Below, in pieces: positions 23,526 to 33,674 of a stretch of DNA of 64,000 nt (position 1 is its first letter; every line of letters begins with the position of its first letter). The position numbers were made by a program, and so were the translations under genes. The notes under the pieces were generated by a model that worked only from the letters and a program-made list of their open reading frames with translations, ran no database searches and was not told where the DNA came from. This DNA comes from Panorpa germanica. Lineage: Eukaryota > Arthropoda > Insecta > Mecoptera > Panorpidae. The DNA lies in contig CAVMBN010000209.1 in NCBI GenBank assembly GCA_963678705.1, forward strand, positions 62,001 through 126,000, in the 5' to 3' direction.

Positions 23526-24450
23526 ACATACTAGATAGGAACCACTTGTGTTGCAAAGCAATATTAACGTTCTTGTAAACCCATACGTAGGTCTTCCTTT
23601 TTGTATTAAGTCCCATCTGTCTTGCCAGAGCTTATGCATATATGCATTCATCTCTTTGGCAATATATTTGGTATCGTCTCGAGACTTTTATCCCACAGCC
23701 GCATTAACTTTAAATCCTCGAAATTTGTCGCATTAATTTGAAATCATCAAAATTTGATTTCTTCAGTTCTAGCGCAATTTGTACTTGAGTAAGTGCATGA
23801 GTGATATTTAAATCTAAAGGAATTGTCCCTAATATCACCTGCACCACTTCTGTAGATACAGTTCTGCAACAACGCGTCATCGTCAATGACATAGTTCTTT
23901 GCATGGAAGATCTGGAAGATTGATCCTGTAATACCATGCCGAAGCACAATACACAACCATTGGCATAAATGCCTCCTTGTATAGTGTCGGCATAGTTGCC
24001 GAGTTTAAGCTTCATTCCGTCCTTGTGACACGCGCAAGGTGTGTTACAAGTTTATAATTCGTTGTTACCGTATTTGTTTCGTAGCTTTGTAGCTTCAAGA
24101 AACTACAGATTTTATCTATAGCAGGTCGAGAACGGCTTTCTAGTTGTTCTGTACTATTTGCACCGATAAGGATCACAATATTGTTGACAAAACATACGTT
24201 TACACAACCTTTTGAGTGAGAAACACAGTTCTCATCGAATACCATGTTCCAGAGCTCAGGCCCCATTACGGATCGCTGAGGACAACCTTTAGATAGTTGC
24301 CTTTTTATGGAACGGTAATCGGTTTGTAAAATTAATGTTTGACAATAAAAATAGTTCTCCATAGCGCAGTAGACGCACCTAGAGGTTTTTGCCGGTCTAA
24401 TTCTTTGAAGGTCACTTGTCCACCAGACATTATCAAAGGCACACTAAATT
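23526..24450 (-). pseudogene. R1-like RT fragment, monomer 4
   Basis: Frames 24362-24012 and 24015-23710. Motif C reads FVNNIVILIGAN, with both catalytic Asp positions lost. Its thumb variant (LNITHALTQVQIALE, DDFKL) is shared with monomer 6, suggesting a two-monomer higher-order similarity. Confidence 0.8.
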
Positions 24451-25099
24451 TTTATAAATATCTCATGTACATACTTGGACTTATGCCTACTTACTTACCA
24501 TTTGTTTGTTACCATTGAATGTTCATGAACGATCAATCACTATTTCCAAGAAAACCGCATATATTGTTCACTTAATCACTTATAACAATTATTACACTTT
24601 CTTTATTATTCAAAACTCGCATTTATATAAACTAATTCTTATGTTTTAATATTATTTATAGTTAATGTTAATCGACTTACTTGATAGTGGGCGGCAACCT
24701 TTTGTCTTCCGTATATTTGTAGTGTTTATATGAGGTCTTCCTTATATATCTCTACAGATTTCTTGAATTTCTTAACCACTTGATGTTTTAGCTTTAACAC
24801 TAACCTAATTATTATCATTTTCTTTGTCTATCGCACTTATTAATGTCTTATATCAAACATCAAAGTTACAATTTTGAGGTTATGTTTATAAGACCGCGTG
24901 TACGCGTAATGAAAAATTCGTTTTTAACACTTATTTCCATCTGTCAAACTTCTGTAAAAACACTTTGTTTAGGGTAAATTAACACAAATTTAAAACAAAC
25001 TTAAATACTTTTCGTTTGAAAAAGTATTCATATAATTTATTTAATTTTTTTCCATAATTAATTTCTAATTTTTTTCACCTAAAGTAGCAGGAGCCGATC

Positions 25100-26030
25100 A
25101 CACACATAGTAGATAGGAACCACTTGTGTTGCAAAGCAATATTAACGTCCTTGTAAACCAATACGTAGGTTTTTTTTTTTGTATTAAGTCCCATCTGTCT
25201 TGCCAGAGCTTATGCATATATGCATTTATCTCTTTGGCAATATATTTTATGTCGTCTCCAGACTTTTATCCTATAGCCGCATTAACTTTAAATCCTTGAA
25301 ATTTTTTGCATTAATTTTAAATCATCAAAATTTGATTTTTTCAGTTCTAGCATAATTTGTACTTGAGTAAGTGCATGAGTGATTTTTAAATCTAATGGAA
25401 TTGTCCCCAATATCACTTGCACCACTTCTGTAGATACAGTTCTGCAACAACGCGTCATCGTCAATAACATAGTTCTTTGCATGGAAGATCTGGAAGATTG
25501 ATCCTGTTATACCATGATGAAGCACAATACACAACCATTGGCATAAATGCCCCCTTGTATAGTGTCGGCATAGTTGCCGAGTTTAAACTTCATTCCGTCC
25601 TTGTGACACGCGCAAGGTGTGTTACAAGTTTATCATTCGTTGTTACTGTATTTGTTTCGTAGCTTTGTAGCTTCAAGAAACTACAGATTTTATATATAGC
25701 AGGTCGAGAACGGCTTTCTAGCTGTTCTGTACTATTTGCACCGATAAGGATCACATTATCGTTGGCAAAACATACGTCTACACAACCTTTCGAGTGAGAA
25801 ACACAGTTCTTGTCGAATACCATGTTCCAGAGCTTAGGCCCTATTACAGATCGCTGAGGACTACCTTTAGATAGTTGCCTTTTTATGGAACGGTAATCGG
25901 TTTGTACAATTAATGTTCGACAATAAAAATAGTTCTCCATAGCGCAGTAGACGTACCTAGAGGTTTTTGCCGGTCTAATTCTTTGAAGGTCACTTGGCCA
26001 CCAGACATTATCAAAGGCACACTGAATTTC
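25100..26030 (-). pseudogene. R1-like RT fragment, monomer 5
   Basis: Frames 25940-25590 (KGSPQRSVIGPKLWN, FANDNVILIGAN) and 25482-25288. The adjoining spacer lacks a few bases near 25065, giving the 1578-bp monomer. Confidence 0.8.
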
Positions 26031-26691
26031 TATAAATATCTCATGTACATACTTGTACTTATGCCTACTTACTTACCAATTGTTTGTTACCATTGTATGT
26101 TCATGAACGATCAATCACTATTTCCGAGAAAACCGCATATATTGATCACTTAATCACTTATAACAATTAATACACTCTCTTTATTATTTAAAACACGCAT
26201 TTATATAAACTAAATCTTATGTTTTAATATTATTTATAGTTAATTTTAATCGACTTACTTGATAGTGGGCGGCAACCTTTTGTCTTCAGTATATTTGTAG
26301 TGTTTATATGAGGTCTTCCTCATATAGCTCTACAGATTTCTTAAATTTCTTAACCACTTGATGTTTTAGCACTAACACTAACCTAATTATTATCACTTTT
26401 TTTGTCTATCGCACTTATTAATGTCTTATATCAAACATCAAAGTTACAATTTTAAGGTTATGTTTATAAGACCGCGTGTACGCGTAATGAAAAACTCGTT
26501 TTTAAAACTGGTTTCCAACTGTCAAACTTTTGTAAAAACACTTTGTTTAGGAAAAATTAACACAAATTTAAAACAAACATAAATACTTTTCGTTTGAAAA
26601 AGTATTTATATAACTTATTTAATTTTTTTCCGTAATTAATTTCTCACTTTTAATCACTTTTTTCACCTAAAGTAGCAGGAGCCGATCACAC

Positions 26692-27620
26692 ACATAGTAG
26701 ATAGGAACCACTTGTGTTGCAAAGCAATATTAACGTTCTTGTAAACCAATACGTAGGTCTTCCTTTTTGTATTAACTCCCATCTGTCTTGCCAGAGCTTA
26801 TGCATATATGCATTGATCTCTTTGGCAATATATTTGGTATCGTCTCTAGACTTTTATCCTACAGCCGCATTAACTTTAAATCCTCGAAATTTGTCGCATT
26901 AATTTAAAATCATCAAAATTTGATTTTTTCAGTTCTAGCGCAATTTGTACTTGAGTAAGTGCATGAGTGATATTTAAATCTAAAGGAATTGTCCCCAATA
27001 TCACCTGCACCACTTCTGTAGATACAGTTCTGCAACAACGCGTCATCGTCAATGACATAGTTCTTTGCATGGTAGATCTGGAAGATTGATCCTGTAATAC
27101 CATGCCGAAGCACAATACACAACCATTAGCATAAATGCCTCTTTGTATAGTGTCGACATAGTTGCCGAGTTTAAGCTTCATTCCGTCCTTGTGACACGCG
27201 CAAGGTGTGTTACAAGTTTATCATTCGTTGTTACCGTATTTGTTTTGTAGCTTTGTTGCTTCAAGAAACTACAGATTTTATCTATAGCAGGTCGAGAACG
27301 GCTATCTAGTTGTTCTGTACTATTTGCACCGATAAGGATCACATTATCGTTAACAAAACATACGTTTACACAAATTTTCGAGTGAGAAACACAGTTTTTG
27401 TCGAATACCATGTTCCAGAGCTCAGGCCCCATTACGGATCGCTGAGGACAACCTTAAGATAGTTGCCTTTTCATGGAACATTAATCGGTTTTTTTGTAAA
27501 ATTAATGATCGACAATGAAAATAGTTCTCCATAGCGCAGTAGACGTACCTAGAGGTTTTTGCCGGTCTAATTCTTTGAAGGTCACTTGGCCACCAGACAT
27601 TATCAAAGGCACACTGAATA
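26692..27620 (-). pseudogene. R1-like RT fragment, monomer 6
   Basis: The motif-B/C frame is shortened to 27432-27178 by a small T-run insertion near 27490 and a stop near 27455. The thumb frame 27181-26876 overlaps it. Its spacer carries the 340-bp deletion. Confidence 0.8.
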
Positions 27621-27931
27621 TCTATAAATATCTTATGTACATACTTGTACTTATGCCTACTTACTTACCATTTGTTTGTTACCATTAAATGTTCATGAAC
27701 CGCGTTCATGACCGCGTGTACGCGTAATGAAAAATTCGTTTTTAACACTGGTTTCTAACTGTCAAACTTTTGTAAAAACACTTTGTTTAGGGTAAATTAA
27801 CACAAATTTAAAACAAACTTAAATACTTTTCGTTTGAAAAAGTATTCATATAATTTATTTAATTTTGTTCCGTTATTAATTTCTTACTTTTAATCACTTT
27901 TTTCACCTAAAGTAGCAGGAGCCGATCACAC

Positions 27932-28860
27932 ACATAGTAGATAGAAACCACTTGTGTTGCAAAGCAATATTAACTTCCTTGTAAACCAATACGTAGGTCT
28001 TCCTTTTTGTATTAAGTCCGATCTGTCTTGCCATAGCTGATGCATATATGCATTCATCACTTTGGCAATATATTTGGTATCGTCTCCAGACTTTTATCCT
28101 ACAGCCGCATTATCTTTAAATCCTCGAAATTTGTCGCATTAATTTTAAATCATCAAAATTTTATTTTTTCAGTTTAAGCGTAATTTTTACTTGAGTAAGT
28201 GCATGAGTGATATTTAAATCTAAAGGAATTGTCCCCAATATCACCTGCACCACTTCTGTAGATACAGTTCTGCAACAACGCGTCATCGTCAATAACATAG
28301 TTCTTTGCATGGAAGATATGGAAGATTGATCCTGTAATACCATGCCGAAGCACAATACACAACCATTGGCATAAATGCCTCCTTGTATAGTGTCGGCATA
28401 GTTGCCGAATTTAAGCTTCATTCCGTCCTTGTGACACGCGCAAGGTGTGTTACAAGTTTATCATTCGTTGTTACCGTATTTGTTTTGTAGCTTTGTAGCT
28501 TCAAGAAACTACAGATTTTATCTATAGCAGGTCGAGAACGGCTTTCTAGTTGTTCTGTACTATTTGCACCGATAAGGATCACATTATCGTTGGCAAAACA
28601 TACATTTACACAACCTTTCGAGTGAGCAACACAGTTCTCGTCGAATACCATGTTCCAGAGCTCAGGCCCCATTACAAATCGCTAAGGACAACCTTTAGAT
28701 AGTTGCCTTTTCATGAAACGGTAATCGGTTTGTAAAATGAATGTTTAACAATAAAAATAGTTCTCCATAGCGCAGTAGACGTACCTAGAGGTTTTTGCAG
28801 GTATAATTCTTTGAAGGTCACTTGGCCACCAGACAATATCAAAGGCACACTGAATTTCTA
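27932..28860 (-). pseudogene. R1-like RT fragment, monomer 7
   Basis: Motif frame 28672-28418, with a stop just upstream of GPELWN near 28684; thumb frame 28421-28161. Motif C is FANDN. Confidence 0.8.
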
Positions 28861-29517
28861 TAAATATCTCATGTACATACTTGTACTTATGCCTACTTAC
28901 TTACCATTTGTTTGTTACCATTAAATGTTCATGAACGATCAATTACTATTTCCAAGAAAACCGCAAATATTGTTCACTTAATCACTTATAACAATTAATA
29001 CACTTTCTCTATTATTTAAAACACGCATTTATATAAACTAATTCTTATGTTTTAATATTATTTATAGTTAATGTTAATCGACTTACTTGATAGTGGGCGG
29101 CAACCTTTTGTCTTCCGTATATTTGTAGTATTTATATGAGGTCTTTCTTATATAGCTCTACAGATTTCTTGAATTTCTTAACCACTTGATGTTTTAGCAC
29201 TAACACTAACCTAATTATTATCACTTTTTTTGTCTATCGCACTAATTAATGTCTTATATCAAACATCAAAGTTACAATTTTAAGGTTATGTTTATAAGAC
29301 CGCGTGTACGCGTAATGAAAAATTCGTTTTTAACACTGGTTTCCAACTGTCAAACTTTTGTAAAAACACTTTGTTTAGGGTAAATTAACACAAATTTAAA
29401 ACAAACTTAAATACTTTTCGTTTGAAAAAGTATTCATATAACTTATTTAATTTTTTTCCGTAATTAATTTCTCACTTTTAATCACTTTTTTCACCTAAAG
29501 TAGCAGGAGCCGATCAC

Positions 29518-30229
29518 ACACATAGTAGATTGGAACCACTTGTGTTGCAAAGCAATATTAACGTCCTTGTAAACCAATACGTAGGTCTTCCTTTTTGTAT
29601 TAAGTCCCATCAGTCTTGCCAGAGCTTATGCATATATGCATTCATCTCTTTAGCAATATATTTGGTATCGTCTCCAGACTTTTATCCTATAGCCGCATTA
29701 ACTTTAAATCCTCGAAATTTGTCGCATTAATTTTAAATCATCAAAATTTGATTTTTTCAGTTCTAGCGTAATTTGTACTTGTGTAAGTGCATGAGTGATT
29801 TTTAAATCTAAAGGAATTGTCCCCAATATCACCTGCACCACTTCTGTAGATACAGCTCTGCATCAACGCGTCATCGTCAATAACATAGTTCTTTGCATGG
29901 AAGATCTGGAAGATTGATCCTGTAATACCATGCCGAAGCACAATACACAACCATTGGCCTAAATGCCCCCTTGTATAGTGTCGGCACAGTTGCCGAGTTT
30001 AAGCTTCATTCCGTCCTTGTGACACGCGCAAGGTGTGTTACAAGTTTATCATTCGTTGTTACCGTATTTGTTTTGTAGCTTTGTAGCTTCAAGAAACTAC
30101 AGATTTTATCTATAGCATGTCGAGAACGGCTTTCTAGTTGTTCTGTACTATTTGCACCGATAAGGATCACATTATCGTTGGCAAAACATACGTTTACACA
30201 ACCTTTCGAGTGAGAAACACAGTTCTCGT
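29518..30229 (-). pseudogene. R1-like RT fragment, monomer 8, truncated
   Basis: Thumb and motif-C parts are present. The sequence stops at 30229, before motif B, where palindrome 2 begins. This is the broken end of array 1. Confidence 0.8.
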
Positions 30230-30361
30230 GTGAATATTGGAATAGTGGTGTAGGTTAGGTTACACACCCGCAGAGCGAGATTTAGTTTAGAGCCCAAACC
30301 CAGGCCCAGACCTCTACCCGGGCCACCCCACCCGGTTCCGCACCACGACACCCTGCCCCAA

Positions 30362-30482
30362 ACTGTACTCTCTCTTTCTCTCTCTGTGCCTGTCTCTGTA
30401 GCTGTCTCTCTAGCTATCTCTTTCTCTCTCTTTCTCTCTAGCTATCTCTCTTTCTCTCTCTCTCTCTGTTTGTCTATCTAGC
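30362..30482. repeat. CT-rich microsatellite
   Basis: CTCTTTCTCTCT-type runs interleaved with CTAGCTATCT. The mirror GA-rich tract is at about 32995-33105. The 30233-30361 stretch before it is unusually GC-rich (CCCGGGCCACCCCACCC) with no coding potential seen. Confidence 0.9.
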
Positions 30483-30583
30483 TGTGGGTCTGGGCTCTAA
30501 ACTGCCTAAGATTGTGGTTTTTTAAGTCAGTCAACATTGTGACATACAAACTTTAAATAGTTCGAACGTAACTTGAACATAAT

Positions 30584-30781
30584 TCAACGTAACTTAAACG
30601 TAATTGGATGTTCAATTAGATTAAACATAACATTAGTTTTTCCACAGTTTGAAGGTCCACAAATAATGCATCTAATGTTATTTGGTAATAGTGATCCATG
30701 TTTTGAATTATTAGTGTAATTATTACTTTGATTATCAATATTTTTTACAGAAAGAGTTTCTTTTTGCTTTATTAACCTCAT
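30584..30781 (-). pseudogene. Polinton packaging-type ATPase, N-terminal fragment
   Basis: 65 codons ending in a Walker A loop in the form CGPSNCGKTN, the start of the FtsK/HerA-type ATPase that Polintons share with packaging ATPases of related DNA viruses. After FNLIEHP the frame runs into AACGTA repeat sequence and stops. On this strand the fragment lies downstream of the C-terminal fragment (31348-31112), so the gene is permuted as well as deleted. Inactive. Confidence 0.75.
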
Positions 30782-30862
30782 TGTTTAACCAGGCATGTGT
30801 TATAAAGTAATAAAATACGTTTTAAATATTTAATCTTTATATATGAAAATATTATATGGGAA

Positions 30863-31042
30863 CGTAATTTGAACGTAAACTCAACGTAATGGGAACGTAA
30901 TTTGAACGTAAATTAAACGTAATGGGAACGTAATCACTGTAATTTGAACGTAATGGGAACGTAATCAATGTAATTTGAACGTAAATTCAACGTAATGAGA
31001 ACGTAATTAATGTAATTTGAACATAATTTGAACGTAATCAAT
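30863..31042. repeat. AACGTA-type tandem repeats
   Basis: Repeated GGGAACGTAATTTGAACGTAA units, the same motif as at the centre of palindrome 1. They sit between the two ATPase pieces. Mirror at 32428-32612. Confidence 0.85.
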
Positions 31043-31111
31043 GTTTTATAAGATAATAAATGCATGTTATTATGAAGATGGTTACCTCAACACTGATTAT
31101 TATTGTAAAGA

Positions 31112-31348
31112 TTACTTGGTTATATCTAAAAACATATCAAATCCTTTTCTGTATCGCCCGTTATTTAAGTCACTATTTTTATCTATTACCATAAAGGAAT
31201 ATTTATTTGAATCCCAACATAAATTACAAACTTGTTTAAACTCTAGAAAACTTGGAAAGTCAAAGTTAACATGATCATCATATATATGCTTTAAATTTAA
31301 GTCATCTTGCTTGAATAATATAACCAAGTATAACGCAAGAACCAACAA
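31112..31348 (-). pseudogene. Polinton packaging-type ATPase, C-terminal fragment
   Basis: 78 codons with the conserved tail of Polinton ATPases (LFKQDDLNLKHIYDDHVN; FMVIDK; NGRYRKGFDMF). It starts at 31348, back-to-back with the companion ORF on the plus strand. The middle of the ATPase (Walker B, arginine finger) is absent here. Confidence 0.75.
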
Positions 31349-31671
31349 TGGAACTTAGACAGTTAGATGATGAGATTTTTGAAACAAATGGACCCTTAGA
31401 ATATAGTAAAGTACAAGATCCAAACTTATTTAAGACATCTATAAAACTGTCTGAAGTTGAAGAAAATCTTAAAAAACAAGTTGATAAATACGCCTTTCAA
31501 TATTTAATTGATTTTAATAGACGAGAAGGTGATCCAAGTATATTTGATCATACATTTGGTATAAATTTAGAAGATGGTAATTTAATATTAGGAAAAACAC
31601 TGGTTACGTTTGATAAAGAGGGTATTATAATAGAAAATAAAAAATATAAGTCATCCCCCCGGATTATATGA
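31348..31671 (+). pseudogene. Polinton companion ORF (GLYELLF family), frameshifted
   Basis: 107 codons: LEYSKVQDPNLFKTSIKLSE, a Glu/Lys-rich coiled stretch, then FDHTFGINLEDGNLILGKTLVTFD. I recall similar ORFs, with a GLYELLF box, next to Polinton-like polymerases in insect genomes, but no function is known to me. A run of six C at about 31651-31656, against five in the mirror copy, shifts the frame just before the GLYELLF box and ends the ORF. Confidence 0.6.
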
Positions 31672-31728
31672 ATTGCTTTTTAAAATAGATCCAAGCGCAA
31701 ATATTTATAGTGAGGAAGATTTAGAGGA

Positions 31729-32121
31729 TTATAAAACAATTTTAACTGAATCTTCCTCACTATAAATATTTGTGCTTGGATCTATTTTAAAAAGCAATTC
31801 ATATAATCCGGGGGATGACTTATATTTTTTATTTCCTATTATAATACTCTCTTTATCAAACGTAACCAGTGTTTTTCCTAATATTAAATTACCATCTTCT
31901 AAATTTATACCAAATGTATGATCAAATATACTTGGATCACCTTCTCGTCTGTTAAAATCAATTAAATATTGAAAGGCGTATTTATCAACTTGTTTTTTAA
32001 GATTTTCTTCAACTTCAGACAGTTTTATAGATGTCTTAAATAAGTTTGGATCTTGTATTCTACTATATTCTAAGGGTTCATTTGTTTCAAAAACATCATC
32101 ATCTAACTGACTAAGTTCCAT
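31729..32121 (-). CDS. Polinton companion ORF (GLYELLF family), mirror copy
   Basis: 130 codons from ATG at 32121. The frame runs through the GLYELLFKIDPS box to the palindrome centre, where the last residues change because the sequence folds back. It is the longer of the two copies. Coupled head-to-head with the ATPase fragment at 32121. Structural or accessory role unknown. Confidence 0.6.
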   Translation of the reverse strand: MELSQLDDDVFETNEPLEYSRIQDPNLFKTSIKLSEVEENLKKQVDKYAFQYLIDFNRREGDPSIFDHTFGINLEDGNLILGKTLVTFDKESIIIGNKKYKSSPGLYELLFKIDPSTNIYSEEDSVKIVL

Positions 32122-32357
32122 TGTTGGTTCTTGCGTTATACTTGGTTATATTATTCAAGCAAGATGACTTAAATTTAAAGCATATATATGATGATCATGT
32201 TAACTTTGACTTTCCAAGTTTTCTAGAGTTTAAACAAGTTTGTAATTTATGTTGGGATTCAAATAAATATTCCTTTATGGTAATAGATAAAAATAGTGAC
32301 TTAAATAACGGGCGATACAGAAAAGGATTTGATATGTTTTTAGATATAACCAAGTAA
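32121..32357 (+). pseudogene. Polinton ATPase C-terminal fragment, mirror copy
   Basis: Mirror of 31112-31348 with the same 78 codons. Confidence 0.75.
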
Positions 32358-32427
32358 TGTTTACAATAATAATCAGTGTTGAGGTAACCATCTTCATAAT
32401 AACATGCATTTATTATCTTAATAAACA

Positions 32428-32620
32428 TTGATTACGTTCAAATTATGTTCAAATTACATTAATTACGTTCCCATTACGTTGAATTTACGTTCAAATTACA
32501 TTGATTACGTTCCCATTACGTTCAAATTACAGTGATTACGTTCCCATTTCGTTTAATTTACGTTTAAATTACGTTCCCATTACGTTGAGTTTACGTTCAA
32601 ATTACGTTCCCATATAATAT
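32428..32620. repeat. AACGTA-type tandem repeats, mirror
   Basis: TTACGTTCCCATTACGTT-type units, the reverse complement of 30863-31042. Confidence 0.85.
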
Positions 32621-32687
32621 TTTCATATATAAAGATTAAATATTTGAAACGTATTTTATTACTTTATAACACATGCCTGGTTAAACA

Positions 32688-32885
32688 ATGAAGTTTATAA
32701 AGCAAAAAGAAACTCTTTCTGTAAAAAATATTGATAATCAAAGTAATAATTACACTAATAATTCAAAACATGGATCACTATTACCAAATGACATTAGATG
32801 CATTATTTGTGGACCTTCAAACTGTGGAAAAACTAATGTTATGTTTAATCTAATTGAACATCCAATTACGTTTAAGTTACGTTGA
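32688..32885 (+). pseudogene. Polinton ATPase N-terminal fragment, mirror copy
   Basis: Mirror of 30584-30781. The Walker A loop is intact in both copies. Small differences (MKF against MRL at the start, ND against NN before IRCII) show independent change or sequencing error. Confidence 0.75.
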
Positions 32886-33240
32886 ATTATGTTCAAGTTA
32901 CGTTCGAACTATTTCAAGTTTGTATGTCACAATGTTGACTGACTTAAAAAACCACAATCTAAGGCAGTTTAGAGCCTAGACCCACAGCTAGATAGACAAA
33001 CAGAGAGAGAGAGAGAGAGAAAGAGAGATAGCTAGAGAGAAAGAGAGAGAGAGAGATAGCTAGAGAGACAGCTACAGAGACAGGCACAGAGAGAGAAAGA
33101 GAGGGTACAGTTTGGGGCAGGGTGTCGTGGTGCGGAACCGGGTGGGGTGGCCCGGGTAGGGGTCTGGGCCTGGGTTTGGGCTCTAAACTAAATCTCGCTC
33201 TGCGGGTGTGTAACCTAACCTACACCACTATTCCAATATT

Positions 33241-33674
33241 CCAAGTTACATTCCCATTACGTTGGTATGATAATAAGAAATAAAATATTGGTTTTTTGAC
33301 ATGCCTGCATTCACTAATGAATTGATTTGGGTACTGCTCCTGCATATAACGTATACAATTGTCATCCAGTTTATGTACGCATACTCATACATTAATATGT
33401 CTGTGCATATATATTAGAGCTCTTATGACCAGTGTTATTCATATAAGAATTATATATAACAAAACATAACTAATAAAATATGTGTATCTTATTTTATATG
33501 GATGTATTAAAACATTAAATCTTATAATAGTAAAACTCAATGGTTTGTGTTTATATATTATTATTTATTTACAAATATGCTATTTTTCAATTGTTATATA
33601 AATATACATTTTAATTATCTTAACTAAAACAGATATAAATTTATACAAAACTTAAACTTAACTTAAAATTAGTA
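33241..33674. other. Polinton-A 3' flank
   Basis: 33320-33440 repeats the TGGGTACTGCTCCTGCATAT...GAGCTCTTATGACCAG block found beside the centre of palindrome 1 (11665-11775). The rest matches the polymerase 3' flank. The (TA)n tract and AACGTA repeats are missing here. No gene. Confidence 0.6.

Larger units (their letters stand above)
19210..30229 (-). repeat. Tandem array 1 of ~1.59-kb R1-RT-derived monomers
   Basis: The phrase CTTGTATAGTGTCGGCATAG recurs near 19210, 20797, 22384, 23972, 25550, 27138, 28378 and 29967. The spacing is 1578-1588 bp except one 1240-bp monomer, which lacks ~340 bp at about 27700. Each monomer holds, on the minus strand, RT motifs A-B-C, a fused thumb segment and a C-terminal GRPTYW segment, then ~650 bp of spacer. 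The spacer contains CGCGTGTACGCG, a near-palindrome, in each copy. The array starts at phase 0 and stops abruptly at 30229 inside the RT segment. Confidence 0.95.
30233..33240. repeat. Inverted repeat (palindrome 2)
   Basis: Left AATATTGG at 30233 pairs with CCAATATT ending at 33240. Inner ORF pairs keep a sum of 63469. Arms are ~1.49 kb around a 29-nt non-paired centre (31721-31749). They carry, from outside in: a GC-rich motif, a CT/GA microsatellite, an ATPase N-terminal fragment, AACGTA repeats, an ATPase C-terminal fragment and the start-to-end of a companion ORF. The arms differ in microsatellite length and by a one-base homopolymer change (about 31652). Confidence 0.95.

Noticed and set aside
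30250-30265. GGTTAGGTTAC as an insect telomere (TTAGG) trace
   Set aside because: Only about one and a half units; no array.
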